In this document: piece by piece, positions 15,270-21,719 of the stretch | How the letters are laid out: each line of letters opens with the position of its first letter | How positions within the stretch are numbered: position 1 is the first letter of the stretch | Translations under genes and position numbers: made by a program | NCBI GenBank assembly: GCA_045533055.1 | Contig: JAZSHD010000114.1 | Location: 1 to 22,695 of the forward strand | Length of the DNA: 22,695 nt | Direction of reading: 5' to 3' | DNA from: SIG78 sp045533055 | Lineage (GTDB): Bacteria > Verrucomicrobiota > Lentisphaeria > Victivallales > Victivallaceae | The notes under the pieces: generated by a model | What the model was told of the DNA's origin: nothing | The model's input: only the letters and a program-made list of their open reading frames with translations | The model's database searches: none

Positions 15270-16952
15270 ATGAAAAAACAACTCATTGATTGTGCTATGG
15301 GCACAATTCCGGTAGATTTAATAATTTCAAATGTGAATGTTTTTCATCTTACAGACGGCTCTGTGGAAACATGTGACATTGCTGTAACAGAAGGCAGAAT
15401 CGCTGGTATGGGACAATATACCCGGGGCCGTGATATTGTCGATGGAACCGGCTTGTACGCAGTTCCCGGCTTCATCGACAGCCATGTGCATCTGGAATCA
15501 ACGCATCTGCTGCCTGCCGGATACGAAAAACTGGTACTGCCCCATGGAGTCACTACAACGATTTGCGACCCGCATGAACTTGCCAATGTGGTGGGCGAAA
15601 AAGCATTTGATTTTTTCTTTGATGCCGCAGAAAAACTTGACATGTCCCTGTTGGTAAATTTAAGTTCATGCGTTCCGGCAACACCTTTTGAAACTGCGGG
15701 CGGTGAAATCAGTTCTGCAATTATCCGCAAATGGCACGAAAAGCATCCGGAAAGCACGCTGGCAGAATTGATGAATGTTCCCGGTTTGCTTAACGGAGAC
15801 CCGGAAGTAATGGCAAAAGCGGAACTTTTTGAACGCATAGACGGTCATTGTCCGCTGGTCAGCGGCAAAGAATTGAATGCCTGCGCGGCTGCGGGTGTTG
15901 TCAACTGCCATGAAAGTACATCGTTTGCTGAAGCTGCGGAGAAACTCCGTCGCGGTCTGCAAGTTTTTATCAGAGAAGGTTCTGCCGCTCGGGATCTCGA
16001 TGCTCTGCTGCCGCTTCTGACGGTGGAAAATTCGCCTTTTATCTCATTTTGCAGCGACGACCGGTCACCTGTCGAAACTGCCGCTTGCGGTCATATTGAC
16101 TCCATGATACGCCGTGCTATTGCAGCTGGGGCGTCGCCGCTGGCTGTTTACCGGGCGGCTTCATGGTCGGCGGCAAAACATGCCAATCTTAACGACCGCG
16201 GCTTGCTCGCTCCCGGAAAAATCGCTGATATTGTTTTGCTTTCCGATCTTGAAAAATGTACGGTCAAAACCGTTTTCGTCAAAGGGAAAAATATCGAAAA
16301 GCTCAATGAAAAAAACATCCCGGTTCCGCCGGAAATGTTTAACTCTGTCAAACTTGCGCCCGTAGCTGCGGAGCGGTTCCGCATAAAGTCGGAAAACTCC
16401 CGGACTCCGGTCATAACTGTTGAATCCGGTTCGCTTATAACCGGCAAAGACTTTTGTGAACTCAAAGTTGAAAATGGGGAGAAATTCCCTGACATAAACC
16501 GGGATATTATCAAGATAGCTGTAATTGAACGGCATGGCAAAAATGGCAATATCGGATTGGGTTTTGTCCGCGGCTTCGGGTTGAAATCCGGGGCAATAGC
16601 CGCAACAGTGGCGCATGATTCCCACAATATTTGTGTACTTGGAACTTCTGACGCAGACATGGCAGCGGCAGTCAACGCTCTGATCAAACTTCAGGGCGGT
16701 CAGGTTGTGGTGAAATCCGGAAAAGTGACAGCTTCGGTATCATTTCCGGTTGCAGGTTTACTGTCTGCGGAACCGTTTGATAAGTTGGATATATGCCTGA
16801 AGAATATTTCAAAGGCTTTGCATGAAACAGGCTGTACTCTCCCGGATCCTTTTCAGCAGCTCTCATTTCTTGCCCTTCCGGTGATACCTCATCTCAAACT
16901 CACCGACAAAGGTCTTTTTGATGCAGATGCTTTTGAACATATTTCTGTATGA
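15270..16952 (+). CDS. ade: Adenine deaminase
   Basis: 560 residues, full length for the AdeC family. It converts adenine to hypoxanthine and ammonia (EC 3.5.4.2) in purine salvage, in the cytoplasm, using a di-metal amidohydrolase site. Metal-ligand motifs: PGFIDSHVHLES (H72, H74), ICDPHELANV (D100, H102), IDGHCPLVSG, VNCHES and FCSDDRSP. The C-terminal adenine-deaminase-specific domain is clear (KNGNIGLGFVRGFGLKSGAI, AATVAHDSHNICVLGTSD). It starts 12 nt after the phosphatase stop with a good AAAGGAT ribosome site, so it belongs to the same operon and probably shares its regulation. This suggests that the transporter and switch may relate to purine or nitrogen supply, though it may simply be a passenger. 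Confidence 0.95.
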   Translation: MKKQLIDCAMGTIPVDLIISNVNVFHLTDGSVETCDIAVTEGRIAGMGQYTRGRDIVDGTGLYAVPGFIDSHVHLESTHLLPAGYEKLVLPHGVTTTICDPHELANVVGEKAFDFFFDAAEKLDMSLLVNLSSCVPATPFETAGGEISSAIIRKWHEKHPESTLAELMNVPGLLNGDPEVMAKAELFERIDGHCPLVSGKELNACAAAGVVNCHESTSFAEAAEKLRRGLQVFIREGSAARDLDALLPLLTVENSPFISFCSDDRSPVETAACGHIDSMIRRAIAAGASPLAVYRAASWSAAKHANLNDRGLLAPGKIADIVLLSDLEKCTVKTVFVKGKNIEKLNEKNIPVPPEMFNSVKLAPVAAERFRIKSENSRTPVITVESGSLITGKDFCELKVENGEKFPDINRDIIKIAVIERHGKNGNIGLGFVRGFGLKSGAIAATVAHDSHNICVLGTSDADMAAAVNALIKLQGGQVVVKSGKVTASVSFPVAGLLSAEPFDKLDICLKNISKALHETGCTLPDPFQQLSFLALPVIPHLKLTDKGLFDADAFEHISV

Positions 16953-16981
16953 CATTATTAAAGTATATCTGCCCTAAAAAA

Positions 16982-17080
16982 GTGGAGGTAATAATCGTTC
17001 CTCAAGCCGGGTAAGAGAACACAAAAATTCAGCCCATCCGTTTTAAGGGTGGGCATTTGATTTTTACTCCGAAATCATCC
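16982..17080 (+). repeat. Dispersed repeat type 2, copy 2
   Basis: Partner of the element at 8773. The 40-base core 16982-17021 differs from copy 1 only by three transitions; similarity resumes at 17054-17080. Both copies lie just outside the ends of the plus-strand operon, one upstream and one downstream, in the same orientation. This copy contains a strong GC-rich stem (17032-17054) absent from copy 1. On the minus strand the core ends GAGG-11nt-CCTC-CAC followed by six T, which could also act as a weak terminator. Confidence 0.65.
17032..17065 (+). terminator. Terminator-like hairpin after adenine deaminase
   Basis: GCCCATCC (17032-17039) pairs with GGGTGGGC (17047-17054) over eight positions including one wobble, with a 7-nt loop, followed by ATTTGATTTTT. 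It lies 80 nt after the adenine deaminase stop and is the likely 3' end of the long plus-strand operon. The U-tract is interrupted, so efficiency is uncertain. It is embedded in repeat type 2. Confidence 0.5.
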
Positions 17081-17108
17081 GGTATTTCCCCAACATAAAT
17101 CACCCCGT

Positions 17109-17180
17109 TTCGGAACAATATTCGGAATAATATCAAAACAAATCGGCATTGTTCTGCATTTTTACGGAATTATTCCGCAT
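17109..17180 (+). promoter_or_regulatory. Cluster of four operator-like boxes upstream of the macro-domain gene
   Basis: TTCGGAAYAATA occurs twice head-to-tail with a 12-bp period (17109-17133). The related ATTRTTCYGCAT occurs twice in the opposite orientation at 17148-17159 and 17169-17180, exactly 21 bp apart, two helical turns. The last copy is also the half of a perfect palindrome, CGGAAT-T-ATTCCG (17165-17177). All sit just upstream of a candidate promoter, so they look like binding sites for a repressor or activator of the macro-domain gene. The regulator is not identified. Confidence 0.45.
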
Positions 17181-17186
17181 CTGAAC

Positions 17187-17215
17187 TTGATTTTGCATTA
17201 AAAGCACACTATTTT
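17187..17215 (+). promoter_or_regulatory. Candidate promoter of the macro-domain gene
   Basis: TTGATT (17187-17192) and TATTTT (17210-17215) are separated by 17 nt, 30 nt before the chosen start codon. Immediately upstream is the box cluster, so the gene is likely transcribed alone and under specific control. Confidence 0.45.
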
Positions 17216-17244
17216 TCAATGGAATCAGAAAAATGGAGCATAAT

Positions 17245-17769
17245 ATGATTGAAATAATAACTGCTGACATCACCAAACTGGAAGTGGATGCTATTGTCAA
17301 TGCCGCCAACTGTTCGCTTCTGGGCGGCGGTGGCGTGGATGGAGCGATCCATCGGGCGGCAGGTCGGGAATTGCTTGAAGCCTGTCGTAAATTCAACGGT
17401 TGCGAAATCGGAGAAGCCCGTATCACGCCCGGATTCAAACTTCCCGCAAAGTTCGTCATTCACACTCCCGGGCCGGTCTGGCACGGCGGCAAGTGCAACG
17501 AAGCCGAACTCTTGAAAAACTGCTACATAAATTCACTGGCTCTGGCAAAAGAAAACCTTTGCCGCACGATCGCATTCCCCTGTATCAGCACCGGAGTTTA
17601 CCATTTCCCAAAAGAACAAGCCGCCCTAATCGCCCTTGAAACAGTTTTAAGCAATATCACCGCTCCCATCGAAAAAGTAATTTTCTGCTGCTTCTCCGAC
17701 TCCGATGCCGAAATCTATCGGAATGTCTATTCTGAAAAGATGGCAATAACCGCATCTCATGTCAGATAA
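17245..17769 (+). CDS. Macro-domain protein, O-acetyl-ADP-ribose/ADP-ribosyl hydrolase-like
   Basis: 174 residues, a stand-alone macro domain of normal size. It starts MIEIITADITKLEVDAIVNAANCSLLGGGGVDGAIHRAAG, giving the NAAN (19-22) and GGGGVDGAI ligand-binding loops of the MacroD/YmdB type, and has the second loop PCISTGVYHFP. Such enzymes hydrolyse O-acetyl-ADP-ribose and remove ADP-ribose from acidic residues in proteins. The start at 17245 is preferred over 17233 because GGAG stands 6 nt upstream and family members begin with this strand. It is a single-gene unit with its own promoter and operator-like boxes. It converges with the ankyrin/HIRAN gene, leaving only 7 nt between stops. A role in reversing toxin- or defence-linked ADP-ribosylation is possible but not shown. 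Confidence 0.92.
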   Translation: MIEIITADITKLEVDAIVNAANCSLLGGGGVDGAIHRAAGRELLEACRKFNGCEIGEARITPGFKLPAKFVIHTPGPVWHGGKCNEAELLKNCYINSLALAKENLCRTIAFPCISTGVYHFPKEQAALIALETVLSNITAPIEKVIFCCFSDSDAEIYRNVYSEKMAITASHVR

Positions 17770-17776
17770 AAAGCAA

Positions 17777-20074
17777 TTATTTATGGGGAATATTTTTGAC
17801 AGAAAAACTGCCACTCCCCATAGTTGTAAACGGATTCAGTAAATCGTGGATTAACTTAAAAAGCATATCCCACTCTTCCGGGTAAAGAATCGTTCCTCTG
17901 ACATGGAACTTTTTTCCGCCTTTCAGCCGCACGGTTAAATCCCATTCTCCGGCATCGCAGGCAAAAATATCATAATTTTCCTGCCATGCCAGAAAATTAC
18001 ACTGCTGAATTTTTTCCCAAACTTCCTGCCAATGTGCATTATCAAAATTGACTTCAATATGGCGGATGTCTGTGGATGCTCTGGTTATCTCGCACTCAAG
18101 TTTTCTTTTGCTCACTGACAGCGAATATTTATATGATTCCGGTGGGAACGGCTGAAAACCGCCGCCTTGCGTCAGAGTAAAACCTGTCATTTCATCCAGC
18201 GGAATGATTTGACGCTGATATATCAACGCGGTTATTTCCAGCTTTCCTTTGGCTACTTCAATCACTTTGCCCCACAAACTTACTCCATTATCAATCATCC
18301 CTGCCAGTTTTCTGGCGATCTCTCGGGGGACATATCCCAGTTTGCGGGATTTTTCATCTTCAATACGAATAGCATTTTTATCATAATCATTATCCGGTTC
18401 ACGAAAAATCCGCAAACGATCGCCTGAATTAACTGTATACGACAGTTCACTGCGTTTGGCAACGGCAAAAGTTCCGGCGATTATGAATTCCGGAATGATT
18501 ACCGTATTGACCGGATCAACTTCATCCTCAATATTGTCATCTTTATCCATCGCACCATACTCTTTAAGCAAAGTTATTATCTCTTTGCGTTTGTACTTTC
18601 GAGCAATTTTCAGCGGCAAAAGCTCCGGAGAAAGAGTGAAATTAGGATCGGCACCAAAGGTTAAAAGTTGTTTTAATATCGGCATCTGATTTTCACGAAT
18701 GGCGTATGTCAGAGCTGAACCATTTTCATCGGCAGTATTGGGATCTGCATGGTAACTCAGCAGCATTTTCACGCTTTCAACTTCTTTCAGTTGAATTGCC
18801 AGCATCAATGGAGAAATCGTTTTTTCACCGGAATATCCATAAATACTACCCTTGCTTGTCATAATTACTCCCGCATCGGGATGTCCGAAACGTTTCAAAA
18901 GCAGTTGTAAGGCTTTGTGATATTTGAGTCCGATCGCCGTTTTCAAAAGTTCACCATAACTGCTGCTGCATACTTGACAAGATAATCCGGTCAGAGAAAG
19001 CAGAAAATCCAACTCTGTGCCATCATTCGTTAAATGTATCGCACATCCGGAAACTACTGTTTCGGCAACGATTGGATTATCAAGCTTGCGTTTCAATTTA
19101 TCCCAGGTGGATTTCGGCAGTTTTGATTTGAATAGCTTCACCATAAAATCACACCATTTATCCGGGAAATTCAAAAGTAGAGCATAAATAAATTCCGCAG
19201 ATAAAATGTTTTTTTCTTTCAAGAGTTTTGCAAATAATTTATCGCTATCCAGAGCGTCTTTTGCAACTATATATGGCAGTTTTTCAAGTGCAATGCCTGT
19301 TATTTTGGCATCACGTTCAATAAAATCTCTGATACTGATATTCTGCATCACGGCAAAATCCAGCACCGAATATCCAGCATTGTTTTTGACATTGATATCT
19401 GCTCCGCGCTTCAGAACCAGATCAAAAGCACGCAGATCAAAAGAATCGCACAGGTACATCAGAACCGTATTGCCGTCATTATCTGCCGCTGAACAATCTG
19501 CACCTCTGGCAATCAATTCCTTTACATAGTTTTCTGAACTGTAAGCGCAATACATCAGAGGGGTTCTGCCGGAATCATCTTGCGAATTGACATCAAAACC
19601 ACTATCCAGCATCTTTCTGATCTCCGGCAGAGAAGATTTATTCGGGAAAAACTTCTGGAAATCGTTTTGTACAGTTTTTCCCCGCAAGCTGTCAATCATA
19701 TTTATGATCATCTTATTGGGAGGCACGACCTTTTCTGCTGACAGATCCTTTATCCGTTTCAAGATGGTGATGAACCATTTGCGGTTGAAATAAGTTTCTC
19801 CACCGCTTTCCCGGCAATGTTCCAACTGGGAATAAAGAGCATTACCTAACAGCTGTATATAGGGAATTTTGCTGACAGCTTCATTCAGGACATCCATATC
19901 CGACATGATCCCCGGATAAAGAATATCCATAGTAATACCGTTATCATTGATAAACCCGAGTTCACGGCAATCTTTTCCGAGATATGCCATAGCGTGTTTT
20001 TTGCCGACATCGTCAGCAAGACGCTTCAGCCATGTTTCTGCGAAAGTGTGATAGTATACGGCATCATTGATCAT
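17777..20074 (-). CDS. Ankyrin-repeat protein with HIRAN domain
   Basis: 765 residues, no signal peptide. After about 145 residues of unrecognised helical N-terminus come three ankyrin-type repeats (about 150-260: DDSGRTPLMYCAYSSENYV, DNDGNTVLMYL, NNAGYSVLDFAV). A divergent stretch follows, then more repeats (about 415-515: TISPLMLAIQLKEVESVKML, DENGSALTYAIRENQMPIL). Residues about 530-615 form a HIRAN domain (RIFREPDNDYDKNAIRIED, KLGYVPREIARKLAGMID), a fold that binds DNA 3' ends in HLTF-like proteins and occurs alone in many phage or mobile-element proteins. The last 110 residues are unrecognised and rich in tryptophan. GAGGTG precedes the ATG and overlaps the stop of the upstream nuclease-like gene, so the two are translationally coupled. 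Function unknown; a scaffold with DNA recognition is inferred. Confidence 0.8.
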   Translation of the reverse strand: MINDAVYYHTFAETWLKRLADDVGKKHAMAYLGKDCRELGFINDNGITMDILYPGIMSDMDVLNEAVSKIPYIQLLGNALYSQLEHCRESGGETYFNRKWFITILKRIKDLSAEKVVPPNKMIINMIDSLRGKTVQNDFQKFFPNKSSLPEIRKMLDSGFDVNSQDDSGRTPLMYCAYSSENYVKELIARGADCSAADNDGNTVLMYLCDSFDLRAFDLVLKRGADINVKNNAGYSVLDFAVMQNISIRDFIERDAKITGIALEKLPYIVAKDALDSDKLFAKLLKEKNILSAEFIYALLLNFPDKWCDFMVKLFKSKLPKSTWDKLKRKLDNPIVAETVVSGCAIHLTNDGTELDFLLSLTGLSCQVCSSSYGELLKTAIGLKYHKALQLLLKRFGHPDAGVIMTSKGSIYGYSGEKTISPLMLAIQLKEVESVKMLLSYHADPNTADENGSALTYAIRENQMPILKQLLTFGADPNFTLSPELLPLKIARKYKRKEIITLLKEYGAMDKDDNIEDEVDPVNTVIIPEFIIAGTFAVAKRSELSYTVNSGDRLRIFREPDNDYDKNAIRIEDEKSRKLGYVPREIARKLAGMIDNGVSLWGKVIEVAKGKLEITALIYQRQIIPLDEMTGFTLTQGGGFQPFPPESYKYSLSVSKRKLECEITRASTDIRHIEVNFDNAHWQEVWEKIQQCNFLAWQENYDIFACDAGEWDLTVRLKGGKKFHVRGTILYPEEWDMLFKLIHDLLNPFTTMGSGSFSVKNIPHK

Positions 20075-20086
20075 GTGTTCACCTCA

Positions 20087-20992
20087 TCAAAAGATTTTAC
20101 AGGCAAATTGCTTTATTCCACAAATGCAGCGTTCTAAAACATCCTGCTGTTCGGCAAGCGGAGTATTCCGGTCAAGTACGGCAACATTCAAACGAATGGA
20201 GAAAGATTTCCCGGTACGGACGATGAGAAAACCTTTGTCTAAAAGTTTCTTTTCAAGTTCCGCTGCGGCTTCAGAAGAAAGGTCTGTTTCCAAATCCAAA
20301 ACACCCCGGCTTAACTTATGAATCAACTTCCATTTGGCTGGAAACCAGGCGAATTTCAATTCCGGCCAATCTGAACCGGCAGGAACTATATTGGGTTCTT
20401 TCATCTCAATTTCCGGAATCGTTTTCTGTAAATATTCCCAATAATCATGCCAAAATTGACTGACTTGTTCATCTTTTACCGGACGATAGCCGCGCCGTTC
20501 TTTTTCCACGGCCGCCAACAGAACAGCTGCACGGTATTGGCTGCGAAGATCGTTTTGGGAGGCGAACCATTGAGCTGCAGATTCATAAGAAACACAATGA
20601 GGGTAATTTGCAGCTTCCAAATTATTCAGCAGATAATTTCCCGGTGCAATAATGCCGACCTCCGCACACGATAATTGAAGTTCCTGACGAATTTTTCCTG
20701 CCCGCAGGAAATATCTTGCCGCTTGTTCTTCCTGAGCGACAGCATCGATTTTATTTTCCAAAAGAAGTGCAATTTTATTGGATTCGTTTTCAGCAATCAG
20801 CAGCAGATCCGACTCGCCATATTGAGGATCAGTTACCGAGTGGAAACCATCAAAGCAAAAGAATTTTTCAGTGATCCCGAATTGCTCAAGCACCCATCCG
20901 GCGAACTTCTCATTTACGCTCCATTCTTCGAGGAACAGCAAATCGGTATCTCTTTCCAGAACACATTCGATTTTTGCATTTTGCCAATTCAT
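20087..20992 (-). CDS. PD-(D/E)XK nuclease superfamily-like protein
   Basis: 301 residues from the ATG at 20992, which has a strong GGAGG 6 nt upstream; an in-frame ATG 29 codons earlier lacks one. The N-terminal half contains LEEWSVNEKFAGWVLEQFG, then GESDLLLIAENESNKIALLLENKIDA, giving the D-x(n)-E-x-K pattern (ESD ... LENK) of PD-(D/E)XK enzymes, followed by a Q/Y helix (EEQAARYFLRAGKI) and a strand ending VGIIAPGNYL. This matches the 'PD-(D/E)XK nuclease superfamily' group that often carries a C-terminal domain of unknown function, here the last 120 residues (DWPELKFAWFPAKWKLIHKL). It forms a two-gene operon with the ankyrin/HIRAN gene 12 nt downstream. A nucleic-acid-cleaving or defence role is inferred; catalysis is unproven. 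Confidence 0.7.
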   Translation of the reverse strand: MNWQNAKIECVLERDTDLLFLEEWSVNEKFAGWVLEQFGITEKFFCFDGFHSVTDPQYGESDLLLIAENESNKIALLLENKIDAVAQEEQAARYFLRAGKIRQELQLSCAEVGIIAPGNYLLNNLEAANYPHCVSYESAAQWFASQNDLRSQYRAAVLLAAVEKERRGYRPVKDEQVSQFWHDYWEYLQKTIPEIEMKEPNIVPAGSDWPELKFAWFPAKWKLIHKLSRGVLDLETDLSSEAAAELEKKLLDKGFLIVRTGKSFSIRLNVAVLDRNTPLAEQQDVLERCICGIKQFACKIF

Positions 20993-21048
20993 ATTCCCTC
21001 CGTATATGCTGCAATGGTTCTTGTTTTGCATATAATATAACACTGATA

Positions 21049-21069
21049 AGTGGACTTTTTGCGTCCACT
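21049..21069. promoter_or_regulatory. Inverted repeat upstream of the nuclease/ankyrin operon
   Basis: AGTGGAC (21049-21055) and GTCCACT (21063-21069) form a perfect 7-bp inverted repeat around 7 nt. It stands 57 nt before the nuclease-like gene, next to an AT-rich -10-like TATATT (minus strand, about 21033-21038). No U-tract follows on the minus strand, so an operator is more likely than a terminator. No convincing -35 was found. Confidence 0.35.
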
Positions 21070-21114
21070 CTGTTCGCAAATATAAAAAAATTGATGTTTT
21101 TTTTGACTTATACC

Positions 21115-21162
21115 AAAAAACTCCGGCAAAGATATGCTTTTTGCACGTCCTTACCGGAGTTT
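21115..21162 (-). terminator. Rho-independent terminator after the recombinase-associated genes
   Basis: AAACTCCGG (21118-21126) pairs with CCGGAGTTT (21154-21162); an inner CAAA/TTTG stem can form in the loop. On the minus strand the stem runs into six T. It begins 4 nt past the stop of the small HTH gene. It separates the mobile-element end from the nuclease/ankyrin operon. The plus strand also reads ATTTTT after the stem, so it may work both ways. Confidence 0.65.
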
Positions 21163-21166
21163 ATTT

Positions 21167-21562
21167 TTACAACATTCCGAAAAGTACCACTTGCTCTTTC
21201 CACGAATAGGGCAAGGTGGTGTCGAGTTTGGTGAGCGATAGTGTCCATGGGGCTTTACCCGCAAAGATGGCATCCATGATCGGCGGCGCAAGCAAGGCAA
21301 GGCACAGAAAACGCCGAACGTATGAAGTGTGAACGCCCAGCACTTCAGCCAAGGCTTCCGGGGAATCGTATTCGCCCTTGTCCAGCAACTCCTGCCAGCG
21401 GTAGGCTCGGGCGATGCCGGTGGCGAGCGGCTCATTGATTTTCAAGTGTTCATCAGGCATTTCCGGAAAGAATATCCGCTTGCGGCCGTTATCATAACGG
21501 AATTCAATGGGTATCCGGATGCGGGTGTTGCCGTCTTCCAAGGGTTCAATCGTGGCCTTCAT
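21167..21562 (-). CDS. Small recombinase-associated protein with ParB-like helix-turn-helix
   Basis: 131 residues from the ATG at 21562, which has GGAGG upstream; an in-frame ATG 18 codons earlier overlaps the previous frame and lacks one. The N-terminal 50 residues are a charged beta-rich region (IEPLEDGNTRIRIPIEFRY). Residues about 62-95 (DSPEALAEVLGVHTSYVRRFLCLALLAP) look like the helix-turn-helix of ParB/KorB-type proteins, followed by MDAIFAGKAPWTLSLTKL, which resembles the segment after the HTH in ParB homologues. Small HTH genes directly after large serine recombinases are common in mobile elements, where they may serve as directionality or accessory factors; that role is inferred. It overlaps the end of the recombinase C-terminal frame by 17 nt, indicating coupled translation. 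Confidence 0.65.
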   Translation of the reverse strand: MKATIEPLEDGNTRIRIPIEFRYDNGRKRIFFPEMPDEHLKINEPLATGIARAYRWQELLDKGEYDSPEALAEVLGVHTSYVRRFLCLALLAPPIMDAIFAGKAPWTLSLTKLDTTLPYSWKEQVVLFGML

Positions 21563-21719
21563 AATCAAGTTCCTCCAATATCTGTTCAACTCCGGCGGTG
21601 CGGATATCAAGGTCAAGGTGATCTTCGTAAAGCGTTGCCTTTTTCAAAAGCAAGTGCATCAGGCGGTTGCGTTCTGCCGGAAACATTTCATCCCACAGCG
21701 GCGTAAGTTTATTCAGCAC
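21546..21719 (-). CDS. Displaced C-terminal segment of the serine recombinase (separate +1 frame)
   Basis: 57 codons from a GTG at 21719 to TGA, reading NKLTPLWDEMFPAERNRL, then LLKKATLYEDHLDLDIRTAG and ILEEL. This is the typical C-terminal helix-strand segment of large serine recombinases, normally part of the same polypeptide (W-D-x-L-F-P-x-E followed by v-x-x-r-x-x-G). Here it lies in the +1 frame relative to the recombinase body. A GGAGG stands 8 nt before the GTG and overlaps the recombinase end, so it could be translated by reinitiation, reached by frameshifting, or be the product of a one-base insertion. The preceding residues EVAEV also read in this frame, which favours a former continuous gene. 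Confidence 0.6.
   Translation of the reverse strand: MLNKLTPLWDEMFPAERNRLMHLLLKKATLYEDHLDLDIRTAGVEQILEELDYEGHD

Noticed and set aside
9266..16952. A sigma factor gene completing the partner switch
   Set aside because: No frame in or near the operon resembles a sigma70-family protein; the target must be elsewhere or non-sigma.
17233..17244. Earlier ATG for the macro-domain gene
   Set aside because: GGAG is correctly spaced for the ATG at 17245 and overlaps the earlier one; family members begin with the later strand.
21063..21166. Attachment site of the recombinase-bearing element
   Set aside because: The inverted repeats here behave as terminator and operator; no paired direct repeat was found elsewhere in the window to support an att site.
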